A stretch of 64,000 bases of DNA. Source: Butyrivibrio sp. (GTDB lineage: Bacteria > Bacillota > Clostridia > Lachnospirales > Lachnospiraceae). The notes beneath the pieces were generated by a model. The model did not search any database. It worked only from the letters and a program-made list of their open reading frames with translations, and was not told the DNA's origin. Both the position numbers and the translations under genes were made by a program. Below are positions 32,966 to 42,618 of the stretch, piece by piece (within the stretch, counting starts at the first letter, position 1; each line of letters begins with the position of its first letter). The stretch lies in contig SVGA01000012.1 of NCBI GenBank assembly GCA_015056575.1, positions 1 to 64,000 of the forward strand. Reading direction: 5' to 3'.

Positions 32966-34666
32966 TTATTCTTCGCCACCGCCGCTGGCTTCCGATGTAT
33001 GCTGAGTAACTCTGAAGATAACAAACTCAGCAGGACGGCTGGGTGCGATACCGATGTTGCAGATAAGTCTGCCATTCATGATATCGTCTCTTGTCATTGT
33101 AGAAGGTCCTATCTCAACGAAATAGCTGTCGGCCGCTGACTCTCCTGCCAGCATTCCGTTTCTCCAAAGTCCGTCAAGGAAATTGGAAACCGTGAGATTA
33201 ACTCGCTGCCAAAGAGTAGGATCGTTGGGCTCGAATACTACCCAATTGGTATTTGCCTTTATGCTCTCTTCGACAAATATAAAGAGTCTTCGAACATTGA
33301 CATACTTGAAAGCGCTGTTGCTGGAAGCTGTTCTTGCCCCCCAGATGCGGATGCCCTGTCCGGGAAGATTCCTTATGAGGTTAATGCCCTCCGGATTCAG
33401 GATATCCTGCTCATCCTTAGTATAATTTACAGAAAGCCCTGTACAGAATACAACCTCATTGGCAGGTGCTTTGTGTACTCCACGGTCAATATCCGTTCTG
33501 GAGTAAACGCCCATGACAGCTCCTGAAGGCGGGATGAAATCTGCCTTATTGGATGCTCTGTCAAATACCTGGATCCAGGGATGATACATAGCGGCATAGG
33601 TGGAATCAACCATCTGTCTGTAGCCGATAAGATCAGCTGTCTTGTACATGTCTCTTGGCATATCCAGTACAGCGAATCTGCTTCTTGTATTCTCACAGTG
33701 GAATACCAGCGCAACAACCACCTCGGGAATGGTGATTCCGGGGATAGCCATCATACTTACGACGTTGTTCTCAATGAAAGACTGAAGGCCTGTTCTCTTT
33801 CCGGGGCCATTGTCCTCACCAATAAAGGTTCCCGCATCGATCTTTGAAACAGATCCGTCGCTTCCGCCATCAAGGAAGAAAACACCGTCGGTAACATCGT
33901 CACCCAGGATCGCTGCCACAGGATTTCCGGCTTCCTTCATGGGAGCAACATCGACCTTTACAATATCGCTGCCTGCAAGTCTCGAACCGATAAACCTCGG
34001 AGAATCCGTATTAACCGAAAGCTCTGCATAATTCTCAACATCATCGCCGTAGCGAATGGAGATATCGGTGGTTACCAGATTAACAACCGACTTGGGGATA
34101 ATATCGGTATCAACTGCAGAATCGGGAAGCTCATCCTCAAAGACAACTTCTCTGTCAATGATTGTCTTGATCCTTGTGTAGGTTTCCTCGAACTTAACAA
34201 GGTCTCCTTCTCTGAATCCGTCTGTTGATTTAGCCTTAAATCCTGCCTCTGTCTTTTCCACAAGCTGCATCTTTCTCTTTGTGTTTGTGGAAAGATTGAC
34301 CTGGATCTTATTGCCCCATGCTCCGGGGCTTGAAGCTGTAATTGTAAGGAATCCTTTTTTTGCTGAAGCGGGCTTTGCATCCTTGGGAGCAACACGCATT
34401 ACATAGCATCTTGTTCCTCCGTTGTCAAAGAACTGCTGTACACTGTTAGCCAGGTGTCTGTATTCGCCGTAGGCAAACTCCGAAAGGAAACCTCCGAACT
34501 GCTGCTTGAAGCTTCTCATATTGGTTACAAGAAGAGGTGCGCCTTCGATGGGGCCTTTCTCTGCAAGTCCGACAAATCCTGCTGTACTGGTGCCTACGCC
34601 TTCAATACTCCGTGGGGAATTATCATATTCTTCAACGTATACGCCCGGTGATAAATACTCTGCCAT
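32966..34666 (-). CDS. CIS contractile sheath protein
   Basis: A 566-aa sheath protein. The N-terminus (YLSPGVYVEEYDNSPRSIEG, TSTAGFVGLAEKGPI) and the C-terminal core (LWRNGMLAGESAADSYFVEI, DIMNGRLICNIGIAPSRPAE, FVIFRV) are diagnostic for phage tail sheath proteins of Afp/PVC type. It forms the contracting outer cylinder. It is the only sheath gene in the window, whereas Afp/PVC have three. Confidence 0.96.
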   Translation of the reverse strand: MAEYLSPGVYVEEYDNSPRSIEGVGTSTAGFVGLAEKGPIEGAPLLVTNMRSFKQQFGGFLSEFAYGEYRHLANSVQQFFDNGGTRCYVMRVAPKDAKPASAKKGFLTITASSPGAWGNKIQVNLSTNTKRKMQLVEKTEAGFKAKSTDGFREGDLVKFEETYTRIKTIIDREVVFEDELPDSAVDTDIIPKSVVNLVTTDISIRYGDDVENYAELSVNTDSPRFIGSRLAGSDIVKVDVAPMKEAGNPVAAILGDDVTDGVFFLDGGSDGSVSKIDAGTFIGEDNGPGKRTGLQSFIENNVVSMMAIPGITIPEVVVALVFHCENTRSRFAVLDMPRDMYKTADLIGYRQMVDSTYAAMYHPWIQVFDRASNKADFIPPSGAVMGVYSRTDIDRGVHKAPANEVVFCTGLSVNYTKDEQDILNPEGINLIRNLPGQGIRIWGARTASSNSAFKYVNVRRLFIFVEESIKANTNWVVFEPNDPTLWQRVNLTVSNFLDGLWRNGMLAGESAADSYFVEIGPSTMTRDDIMNGRLICNIGIAPSRPAEFVIFRVTQHTSEASGGGEE

Positions 34667-34691
34667 ATACCTTACCTCTTTTCTTTATGAT

Positions 34692-35081
34692 TTACTGTGC
34701 TGTTACCTTAACCTGTCCCGGAACAGTTATGGAAACCTGCCCCGCGTATGCGCACATGAGTTTACAGTCGTTGGAAAGACACGGCTTCCCGCCTATAAGT
34801 ATCTTGGGCTTCGTGGGTATCCAGGTCCCTGCCGGTGCCGGTATGCACGGCTGAGGTGTTAATGCTCCCATTGCCGCTGCAGTGGCCGCTGCCACCTGGG
34901 GATTTGCCAGAGAGGTACACATACCGAAAGGTCCGATATTTGCCATGGGCTGGGCATCCTGAATGGTTGCCGCAGGTTTTCCCCCTGCCAATACCTTCTG
35001 CTGGCTGGTAACCTTGACCGGTGCCGGGGCTGTACCCATGCTGCACATTGCCGTTCCTGAAACTACTACCAGGTTACTCAT
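34692..35081 (-). CDS. PAAR-like spike-tip protein (DUF4280)
   Basis: A 129-aa protein of the DUF4280 type: VSGTAMCSMGTAPAPVKVT at the start, PMANIGPFGMCTSLANPQ in the middle and the duplicated motif PTKPKILIGGKPCLSNDCKL at the end. Gly/Pro-rich repeats and conserved cysteines suggest a metal-bound cone like PAAR proteins that cap the VgrG spike. Its start overlaps the stop of the preceding gene (TAATG). Confidence 0.88.
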   Translation of the reverse strand: MSNLVVVSGTAMCSMGTAPAPVKVTSQQKVLAGGKPAATIQDAQPMANIGPFGMCTSLANPQVAAATAAAMGALTPQPCIPAPAGTWIPTKPKILIGGKPCLSNDCKLMCAYAGQVSITVPGQVKVTAQ

Positions 35082-35893
35082 TATTCACTGTCCTCATTGC
35101 TTTCTTCGGTTATAGGTATTACTACTTTAGCTGCATCCTTTAAAAGATCCATATGGCCTGCATCAAGATGAAAATCCGCTTTCTTGAAATATTCATCCTC
35201 TCCTACCTTGAAATGGATAAGGTAAGGAAGACTATCCGAATCATCTCTGACCTTGAGAGAAAAGTTCCCGTCAGGTCCGGCTCTGCCGTAGATGATCCTG
35301 TATATCTTGTCATTCAACTTGTGCTCCGCCTCAAAAGGTTCTTTTAAGACGATACTAAGCGGGGCGTCCTGCTCCTTTACTTCAAAACAGTCGTAGCGCT
35401 CGCCTGTCTCTGATAAAAGTGCATAGCGGATGCTCTCAAGCCTTACTCCGCCCCCGGATCGCATCGGAAGAAGTGTCATTCTTGAAACATTCTTCTTCTC
35501 CGTGATGCTGTGGAACAAGCCTATCGGACGATCCAGGTTGATCGCCTCAATGAATTTCAGTTCAGAAAGGGTTCCACTGATTTCAAGTACCTGACCTCCT
35601 CTTCGATTTTTCTCTGACGGCATCAGGAAAACATCTTTCATCGGAAGTCTTGGATCCAGCTCTTCACAGTTCACATTCAGCTGCGTCTTTTCGTATCCGG
35701 GAGAATCGATAAGCATAAGAAAGTCTTCCTTGCCAATATTCACGAATACGAAAAATCCATCACCTTTGTACATGGGCTGAAGTCTGTTACCATCAAGGAA
35801 AAAACTTGTTCCTCTTTCCTCAACCGCTCTTCCCGTAGTGGTGTCAACAAGACGAAGCGCAAGTGATAACCGGGTTCTGAACACTACTGTCAC
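35081..35893 (-). CDS. CIS-locus hypothetical protein, beta-rich N-terminus (270 aa)
   Basis: Not assigned to a named family. The first 90 residues (RLSLALRLVDTTTGRAVEE, FFVFVNIGKEDFLMLIDSPGY) look like a carboxypeptidase-regulatory or transthyretin-like beta-sandwich. The rest is mixed alpha/beta with no membrane span or signal peptide. A GTG start follows GGGGG at a somewhat long spacing. It lies between the DUF4255 terminator gene and the PAAR-like gene, overlapping the latter, so it is surely part of the CIS unit. It may be a cap, collar or tip accessory. Confidence 0.72.
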   Translation of the reverse strand: MTVVFRTRLSLALRLVDTTTGRAVEERGTSFFLDGNRLQPMYKGDGFFVFVNIGKEDFLMLIDSPGYEKTQLNVNCEELDPRLPMKDVFLMPSEKNRRGGQVLEISGTLSELKFIEAINLDRPIGLFHSITEKKNVSRMTLLPMRSGGGVRLESIRYALLSETGERYDCFEVKEQDAPLSIVLKEPFEAEHKLNDKIYRIIYGRAGPDGNFSLKVRDDSDSLPYLIHFKVGEDEYFKKADFHLDAGHMDLLKDAAKVVIPITEESNEDSE

Positions 35894-35902
35894 TTTTTAG
35901 TT

Positions 35903-36493
35903 TTACCCCCTTTCTTCACCTGTTACTCCAATTTCAAAGCTCGCATCGGATACACGAGGTGTATCAATGGATTCTGCGCTGGACAGGTATACGGGAGCCG
36001 CCCTGTAAAACAGGCTCATCTGATATGGCTTATTGATGGCCTGCCACACCCTTACCTTTTCCTCCAGACTTATCTTCGCCTGAGACAGTACTATCGGAGG
36101 TTCCTGCGTATCGAGCCAGGATTGAAGCTCATTGGGAAGGACGGAACTGTTATCGTTCACTATCTGCGCTATTTTCCCAATGATTTTTTGCATATCCAGA
36201 TCCTTAAGGCCCATCTGGCCGGATCCGTTTATAAAAACCATATAATATAGAGCATATGGTCTTGGCGGTTTAGTAATCTGTGTCCTTCCCTTTTGGATAT
36301 ATCTTGGGCCTGTTACCTCAACATCTTCTCTGATGTCATAGAGATAAACTCCGACAAGATAGTCCACATCCTGCGAAAGCGGTGATGATACCTCAATGTT
36401 GTTGGGTGAAGGTATCGGTTCAGGACACATTTTCTTTCGCAACGTTTCTACAATAAACTGACTTACGTCTGATATGATCGGATACTCTGCCAT
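35903..36493 (-). CDS. CIS tail terminator/cap protein (DUF4255, Pvc16-like)
   Basis: A 196-aa protein with the Pvc16-N/DUF4255 layout: SDVSQFIVETLRKKM at the start, VDYLVGVYLYDIREDVEVTG, PRPYALYYMVF and VRVWQAINKPYQMSLFYRA near the end. Proteins of this family close the distal end of the tube and sheath. Its presence separates the locus from T6SS and aligns it with extracellular-type CIS. A preceding AAAGGA supports the start. Confidence 0.9.
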   Translation of the reverse strand: MAEYPIISDVSQFIVETLRKKMCPEPIPSPNNIEVSSPLSQDVDYLVGVYLYDIREDVEVTGPRYIQKGRTQITKPPRPYALYYMVFINGSGQMGLKDLDMQKIIGKIAQIVNDNSSVLPNELQSWLDTQEPPIVLSQAKISLEEKVRVWQAINKPYQMSLFYRAAPVYLSSAESIDTPRVSDASFEIGVTGEERG

Positions 36494-36504
36494 TTTTCTT
36501 TCCT

Positions 36505-39312
36505 TTATTCTTTAAAGAATTCTGAAAGTGCCTTTGTGTATTCTTCTACTGCCGTCTGCTTGGGTGCCGTAAGACAGATCGCATAATCCGTCTTATATGC
36601 ATATTCGGCATCGCATTCAAAGTATGTCTTTGCATCATCCTCCGAAATATAAACACTTCCGGAATAGACGATCTTCTCTGCCATCATTTCACCCTCAGAG
36701 TTGCTGCTCTGTTTATACATCCTGTCGGATCCGCGTTTGAATATATAAATCCTGGATCCCTTGGTCATTGTGGCAGTAGCCTTTGTATCATCGTAAAAAT
36801 ATCTGTAATCCGTGCAATCGGATATTGTTTCCATGTTTATGTATTCCACGGACTTACTCTGGGAGTACTGAGCATAGGTAAACCTGTTATTGGTCTCCAC
36901 AAGCTTATTTACGATCTTCTTGGTCAGAGACTCGGCAGGCACAATGCCCATTCTGGAGAGTCTTGATACAGTGGCTCCTGCCACCGCCAGTTCATTCTCG
37001 TCCATATCGTCAAGACTCTTTCCGAAAAGAGCCTCCAGCTCCCCAAGAAGTGCATCAGAATCCGGAGAGGTCTTACTTGCGCTGAGGGAATCCTTAGCAT
37101 CCTTAATTCCTGCAAGTGTATTGGCAGATGCTCCTGAATCTGCTGCTTTTTTCATCAGGGCATCCAGTTCGTCCTCTGCTCCGACTCCTGCCAGTGCATC
37201 GGCAATTCCCGAAAGATCGGCATTCTGGTCATCGGCAAGCTTTGAAAGTGCCTTATCCACCAGCTTGTCCGTCATCTTGTCAAGATCACTTCCGGATCCC
37301 GAACCCGAGCCGGCTCCGCCAGCACCTCCTGTACCGGACCCGCTGCCTCCCTCACTGCCGGATCCCGAGCCGCTGCCTCCCGAAAGACCGTTTGCCTCCC
37401 GATCTATATCCTGGTCAACAGCTGCTATAAGCGCATCATACTTTGCCGCTCCGGCAAGATCGTTGTTATCAAGACAGTTGTCTCTTTTATTCTGAAGATC
37501 CTCTTTCTTTTCCCGAAGCTCATCCAGTTTGGACTTCAGAGAATCGTCCGAATTCACTATCATGTCCGCCTCTTCCTTAAGCCAAGAAATAAAGGCCTGA
37601 ACGGAAGATGTGGAATAAGCCTTGTACTCATCGGAAGGTATATCCTCAAGCCACCCCTCGGCTTCGGCTATCTTCTCTTTTACATAGGCAAGGGCATCTG
37701 CTGCATCGCTTCTTTTACGATATGCCTCTATGAGATACTGCATCATGGCCCTGTCAACTTCTTCATCCGTCTTCTGCTGTTCAAGAGCGGTTTTCTTGGC
37801 ACCTTCGGAAGATGCCTGCAAATACTCAGCTCCTGCACCGGCCTTGGCGGAAGTCTGATACCTGTCTGTGGCCATTGGAAGAAGCGAAGAATTAAGAAGA
37901 TTCTTTTCCCCTTCCTTGTCACTTATTATGTCTTCCTTAATATTGGAAGCATGTTTGAGGAAATCTATGGGGCCGCCTACGCCGCCTCCGGTTGTCTGAT
38001 CGATCACCTGGTTGCTGTAATCATAGATCACATGACCCAGAAGGTCTTTTGTGTCAACCAGAGCCTTTCCTCTGTAGGTTGCGGCACTGTCGGCGCACTT
38101 GCCCATTGCCTGGCCGATGGCATCCACCATGGCCGAGTCAACTGCGAAGGGGTATTCCGCAGGCGTCTGATCCGCAACAAAGTCATCATTGTCCTCATTG
38201 GCTTCATCACGTCTTCGGTCCTTATCCTCCTGATACCTGTCAAGAACCGTCCACCAACCGCTGGAGGATGTGGTGATCCCGAGCCTGTCCAGCCATGCGT
38301 TGACAAATGAGCTGGCACTGGTCGAAGAAGATGCATACTCACGCTTTAGAGAGTCCTCAAGTTCTATCTGATAGTCGGGCTGCGAGCTGCGGTCCGCCTC
38401 CGAGGATGAGTCCTTGAAATCCCCGTAAGGTGTATAGTAGGTTCCGCTGGCAAGATCCAAAAGCTTGCTCAAAAGATTGTCATCAAGCTCCGAGAGCCTT
38501 TCCATAATGAGCAGTCTTCTTCTGGCATCAACCTTGCTCATAAGATCGTAAACAAGTGCGGCTTCCTCATCCTGACCTGCCGCCTTGAGAGATATGTAGG
38601 CCGAGTTAAGCCTTGAGAGGGTATCATCGCACCTGTTTGTCTCTGCGTCCCGAAGGTCAAGAGAGAAGAAGGTTGACAACAGCTGATAATAATAAACATC
38701 ACTTCTGAGATTTCCCGTATCCTGCGAGCTCTTGTTCTCCAGATAATCCGCCTGGGAAATACTGCTGGCGCTGGACATGGTATACTGATTTCGTATGGGA
38801 TCAAGTTCCGGAAGTCCTGCCAGATCATAGGGATCGGGTATATCAAAGGGGTTGACCCCTGCCATAGTCTTGGCATCCTTCATAATGCCGTCGGCTCCCA
38901 CATAATAGGTTACATACAGTGGATTTATGGTATCTATGCTTTCCGGAAGTCCCTCCGTGGAAATACCCTTTATTCCGTTATCTATACTTCCGATCTCAAA
39001 CCACTCCCCGTCTGCAAGCTCGGATTTGTAATATATGTTCTCCTGAGCCGATTCCGCCGCGGAGTTCTTGGCTTTTTCGTAAATATCATCTGTAAGGGCA
39101 TCCTTGTGAACAATATAGGTTCCGATAAACAGAACCGAATTCTCAACAGTGGTCCTTGATGCAAAGGTCTGATAGGTAATGGCCTTATCGGGATCAAAGA
39201 GCGCCCTGGTGGGAAGGCTCTTTCCGAATACCACTGCCAGCACGGCAGCCAGAAGCACCATGGCCAGCAGTCTCTTTATGAACTTTTCCGAAATCATCTT
39301 AGAAAACTTCAT
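36505..39312 (-). CDS. Large exported protein with Gly/Ser linker (935 aa), CIS-locus specific
   Basis: Not recognised. A basic N-terminus and hydrophobic segment (LLAMVLLAAVLAVVFGKSL, about 16-34) act as a signal peptide or anchor. The remaining 900 residues are hydrophilic and largely helical, with many Ser, Asp and Ala. A low-complexity Gly/Ser linker at about residues 641-674 separates a large N-terminal part from a C-terminal part of about 260 residues that ends in a compact beta-containing segment (YRYFYDDTKATATMTKGSRI). The start codon lies 2 nt after the TolC-like gene stop. As an exported protein between envelope and CIS genes it is a candidate outer scaffold or conduit of the apparatus. 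Confidence 0.8.
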   Translation of the reverse strand: MKFSKMISEKFIKRLLAMVLLAAVLAVVFGKSLPTRALFDPDKAITYQTFASRTTVENSVLFIGTYIVHKDALTDDIYEKAKNSAAESAQENIYYKSELADGEWFEIGSIDNGIKGISTEGLPESIDTINPLYVTYYVGADGIMKDAKTMAGVNPFDIPDPYDLAGLPELDPIRNQYTMSSASSISQADYLENKSSQDTGNLRSDVYYYQLLSTFFSLDLRDAETNRCDDTLSRLNSAYISLKAAGQDEEAALVYDLMSKVDARRRLLIMERLSELDDNLLSKLLDLASGTYYTPYGDFKDSSSEADRSSQPDYQIELEDSLKREYASSSTSASSFVNAWLDRLGITTSSSGWWTVLDRYQEDKDRRRDEANEDNDDFVADQTPAEYPFAVDSAMVDAIGQAMGKCADSAATYRGKALVDTKDLLGHVIYDYSNQVIDQTTGGGVGGPIDFLKHASNIKEDIISDKEGEKNLLNSSLLPMATDRYQTSAKAGAGAEYLQASSEGAKKTALEQQKTDEEVDRAMMQYLIEAYRKRSDAADALAYVKEKIAEAEGWLEDIPSDEYKAYSTSSVQAFISWLKEEADMIVNSDDSLKSKLDELREKKEDLQNKRDNCLDNNDLAGAAKYDALIAAVDQDIDREANGLSGGSGSGSGSEGGSGSGTGGAGGAGSGSGSGSDLDKMTDKLVDKALSKLADDQNADLSGIADALAGVGAEDELDALMKKAADSGASANTLAGIKDAKDSLSASKTSPDSDALLGELEALFGKSLDDMDENELAVAGATVSRLSRMGIVPAESLTKKIVNKLVETNNRFTYAQYSQSKSVEYINMETISDCTDYRYFYDDTKATATMTKGSRIYIFKRGSDRMYKQSSNSEGEMMAEKIVYSGSVYISEDDAKTYFECDAEYAYKTDYAICLTAPKQTAVEEYTKALSEFFKE

Positions 39313-39314
39313 TA

Positions 39315-41381
39315 CTACTCTTCCTCTCGAATAACCGCGGAGTTGGCAGGATCAAATCTCGCCTTCTTCCACAGTTCTCCAGCATCGTCATAGAACTCAA
39401 TCTCAAGTTCCTCCAGGGATGTCCTTAAAAGCTCTATATAAACAAGGGACTTATCAATAGGTGTCGTTTCGTCTTTACCAAGGGTCTTTCCGTCTTTTGT
39501 CTTGATCTTGAAGGAAGAAGCCTCTTTTCCCTCGCTGTTCATGGTAAATTTAAGCTCCAGCATTCCTGTGGTCTCGTTCTGACTTATCTCGTAGTTACCT
39601 ATAAGTCCCGGAGGATCTCTTTTTATCTCAAAGCCTGTTCTGATATTTAAAGGCCCCGATTCAACACTTGGGTCTATAACGCAGTCATCGATAAAATCAT
39701 CACCGTCATAGAGCCTTATCTTTGCTTCCTCCACCGAATCAAAGGTCAGCATCAGGTGGCGAAGCTTCTTGTCAGCCGCTGTCCTGGTTCCCACCAGTTG
39801 ATTGTTGACCCACAGCTCATAGTCGCTTATGGATACTTCAAAATCATCGGGTATCTGCAGTGTCAGTTCAAATTCCTGTTTCTGTACTATCGGGCGGAGG
39901 GTATAATAAGCCTTCGCAGTGTTCTCTTCCACATAGCTCTCACCCACAACAGCAGTGTGCATATCCGCATCGGTTCCTGATAAGATTGCGCTTATCCCGC
40001 CGCAGGTGAGTCTGTCAAATGCAAAGAGTGTGTTGGTATAAAGCTTCATGGAATCCAGCATGTTGTTCTGAAGTTCCTCATAGCTCTCCATGGATGAATC
40101 GTATTCATCAAAGGAAAGCTCGCCTTTTCTGTTCCTTAAAGCATCCTTCTTAAGGTTTTCCTCTGCCTCTGCAACATCCTTTATGTACTGCCTGTAGGAG
40201 TTTCTTACGGAAATATAATTGTTGAAGGTATCCGTTACGCTCTGATCCAGTTCTTCCTTTGCAGCCTTCTTGTCATTTACCGCCTGGGCATAGTCAAGGA
40301 CATTCGACTGAAGAACGGTGGGATCGTCCTCTATATATCTGGTTCCGTCCATGTCTCCCTTAAACCACAGCTTCGGAAGCTTGATAAAGAGGAATATCCT
40401 CTTCTTGCCGTTCCAGTAGCTGTCTATTTTCACAAGAAAAGACTTGTACTGCTTGGAAAATGCCTTTTTGTTAACACTGCCTCCGGCAAGTGCGGTGCTT
40501 ACATAGGACTCTATCATGTTGTAATCGCCGCCATAGTGCTTCTTCATAAGGGAGGAATTTGTTACAAGCTCGCCCCTTGCCGTTACCTCCGCGGTGCAGG
40601 CCTCGTAGTAGGTCTCATCCCGGTCCTCGGTATATTCTATCAGCGCATCCAGCATGGAACGCTCTATGGTAGCTTCAAGATAGGGCTTTTCAAAGGTGTA
40701 CATGGTGGACACATCGAACCCTACCATATTGGACATCTTCTTAAGGTCAGCTTCCAGTGTCCTTCTGTCGGCGGAGATCTTGTTACTAAGGGACTCCGAC
40801 TTCTTTTCCAGCTTTTCGACGTCCGCCTTATTGGCCTGTCCCAGCCTTAGTTTTGCCTGATTCTGGGAAAGCCCTTCTTTGACGGCTTCAAGTCGCTGTT
40901 CGTTAAAAGCTATCGTGTCCTGCAGAACAACTATCTCAAGATAGAGGTTGTTTACCTTTTCGTTGATATCAAAGACCTTATCCTGAACCTTATGCTCCGC
41001 CACATTGATCTCATAGGAAAGTGCCGTCGGCTTATACTGGAAATCCGAGGCCTCAGCCATATTGGGCTCCGTCGGAAACTTAAAGTTAAGGAGCGGAGAC
41101 CATCTGAACTGCTTCATGTTCTTTTCCTTGATGGCAAGGGATTTAACCGCGCTCTCGTAAGCAGCTTTCTTGGCTTCGACAGCTATTTCCGCGGACTCAT
41201 ACTCGGTGGAATTCTGTATGGCCATCGCCCGGCAGGCGCTTAATGTGAGTTTTTTTCTGACCGGAACTGCCGCCGAAACGCCAAGGGGGGCAAAAGCAGG
41301 GGCTACCAAAAAAGCTATCGCAAATGCTGCCACAGCTCTTTTGCCCATATTGAGTTTTGAAACAAACTCACGCACTTTCAT
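39315..41381 (-). CDS. Exported TolC-like helical protein in a monoderm CIS locus
   Basis: A 688-aa protein. A signal peptide (core AVAAFAIAFLVAPAFA, likely cut near VSA) precedes a region with TolC/outer-membrane-efflux character: LTLSACRAMAIQNSTEYESAE, two long helical hairpins with LRLGQANKADVEKLEKKSE, and DTFNNYISVRNSYRQYIKD. The last about 220 residues form beta-rich segments not found in TolC. TolC proteins form a channel in an outer membrane, which this organism should lack. A wall-spanning or stalk-like role for the CIS is therefore an attractive inference. I chose the ATG at 41381, preceded by AGGTG; it overlaps the MORN gene stop. Confidence 0.72.
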   Translation of the reverse strand: MKVREFVSKLNMGKRAVAAFAIAFLVAPAFAPLGVSAAVPVRKKLTLSACRAMAIQNSTEYESAEIAVEAKKAAYESAVKSLAIKEKNMKQFRWSPLLNFKFPTEPNMAEASDFQYKPTALSYEINVAEHKVQDKVFDINEKVNNLYLEIVVLQDTIAFNEQRLEAVKEGLSQNQAKLRLGQANKADVEKLEKKSESLSNKISADRRTLEADLKKMSNMVGFDVSTMYTFEKPYLEATIERSMLDALIEYTEDRDETYYEACTAEVTARGELVTNSSLMKKHYGGDYNMIESYVSTALAGGSVNKKAFSKQYKSFLVKIDSYWNGKKRIFLFIKLPKLWFKGDMDGTRYIEDDPTVLQSNVLDYAQAVNDKKAAKEELDQSVTDTFNNYISVRNSYRQYIKDVAEAEENLKKDALRNRKGELSFDEYDSSMESYEELQNNMLDSMKLYTNTLFAFDRLTCGGISAILSGTDADMHTAVVGESYVEENTAKAYYTLRPIVQKQEFELTLQIPDDFEVSISDYELWVNNQLVGTRTAADKKLRHLMLTFDSVEEAKIRLYDGDDFIDDCVIDPSVESGPLNIRTGFEIKRDPPGLIGNYEISQNETTGMLELKFTMNSEGKEASSFKIKTKDGKTLGKDETTPIDKSLVYIELLRTSLEELEIEFYDDAGELWKKARFDPANSAVIREEE

Positions 41382-42603
41382 CTCCCGCACCTGTTATGTA
41401 ATAGAATGCAAAATTTCTGTCTGTTCCCGGGGTTACGAAGTTATACAGTACGTCACCTCTTTGGAAGGTGTAGATGTATACCGCATAGCTTCTGTCAAAG
41501 CTCTTTACCTCGGCAACATCCGAAAAGGTCTGGTCAATATCCATATCAACCCTTCCGGATAGTATTGATTCCGACTCATTTATCTTGTTGATGGCTATGG
41601 CCTCGGGAAGGATGACATTTGAATTTCCTTCGTAGACCGGATCACCGAATACTTCCTTAAGCTCTTCTATGGTATCCATACTGTCATTGCCATAGGGAAA
41701 GGTATTTCTGAGGACATATACACTGTCCACCTTTTCTTCATCATCAAGGGCCTCCGCATCGGAGCTGGCATGATACAGAGCTCCCACGGCATCCATTATC
41801 GCCACCGATTCTGTGGTTGTTGTGTACAGGGTCCTGTGCCCCTTATAGGCTTCCGACACTTCCTGGACGCTCTTTCCCAAAAGCTCGGAAAAAACTATCT
41901 CATCACTTGAAAATGTTCCGCTGTAGATCTCATTTTCTCCGGTATCGTAGAGAACTCCCGCACCGTTCTTTTTGCCCTGGGAGAATTCTCCGTCATATTC
42001 CGCAGTGCCGTCTTCTCTGTAGAGAATACCGCTTCCCTCGAAGAGATTTTCATGAAAAGTTCCCCTGTACTTCTGGGCTCCGTTTTCATAGTTCAAAATG
42101 CCCTGGCCCTCATATTTGTTCCGGTCAAAGCTTCCGGTATATACCACGTTGCCTTCTTTATTAAACAAGGTTCCGATTCCCGTTACATAGCCCTTTTCAA
42201 CATTGCCGTCGTAGGCCAGATAGCCGCTTTTTCCCGTAATCCTCACATGTCCCTTTGCGGTGCGAAGTCTTACGGAATTGTACTTGTAGGTTGCAACTCC
42301 GTCAGCCGAAAACTTCTTAAATATCGAAGTTTCCGAGGTTATGTACCAAAGGCTTACAACACCTACGATTATGACCAGTGCGTACAAAAGCCTCTTTGAC
42401 AGCATCCAGTTGCCGATGGTATAGTAGTCATCCTTATTCCTGGGTTTGACCCCAAGCATTCCGGCAAAGAAGTCTCTGATCTTGGCGACTATCTTGGTTC
42501 TTATGAAATTCCAGTTGGTATACAGCTTGAACTTGGTAACAAGCCCGGTCATCCTGGACTTTATGGTCTGTATCAGGATATTAAGCAAGCCGCCTCCGCC
42601 CAT
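41368..42603 (-). CDS. Membrane protein with MORN repeats
   Basis: A 411-aa protein. A cytoplasmic N-terminus of about 70 residues is followed by one TM helix (about 71-90) and an outward domain. Five MORN-like units occupy about residues 128-235, for example YTGSFDRNKYEGQGIL, YRGTFHENLFEGSGIL and YDGEFSQGKKNGAGVL. The C-terminal 170 residues are unclassified. MORN repeats form elongated beta-sheets that bind lipids or proteins. Placement between the cyclase-like sensor and the TolC-like protein suggests an envelope scaffold. GGAGG precedes the ATG. Confidence 0.83.
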   Translation of the reverse strand: MGGGGLLNILIQTIKSRMTGLVTKFKLYTNWNFIRTKIVAKIRDFFAGMLGVKPRNKDDYYTIGNWMLSKRLLYALVIIVGVVSLWYITSETSIFKKFSADGVATYKYNSVRLRTAKGHVRITGKSGYLAYDGNVEKGYVTGIGTLFNKEGNVVYTGSFDRNKYEGQGILNYENGAQKYRGTFHENLFEGSGILYREDGTAEYDGEFSQGKKNGAGVLYDTGENEIYSGTFSSDEIVFSELLGKSVQEVSEAYKGHRTLYTTTTESVAIMDAVGALYHASSDAEALDDEEKVDSVYVLRNTFPYGNDSMDTIEELKEVFGDPVYEGNSNVILPEAIAINKINESESILSGRVDMDIDQTFSDVAEVKSFDRSYAVYIYTFQRGDVLYNFVTPGTDRNFAFYYITGAGDESA

Positions 42604-42618
42604 AGGTCAATCCTCCGG

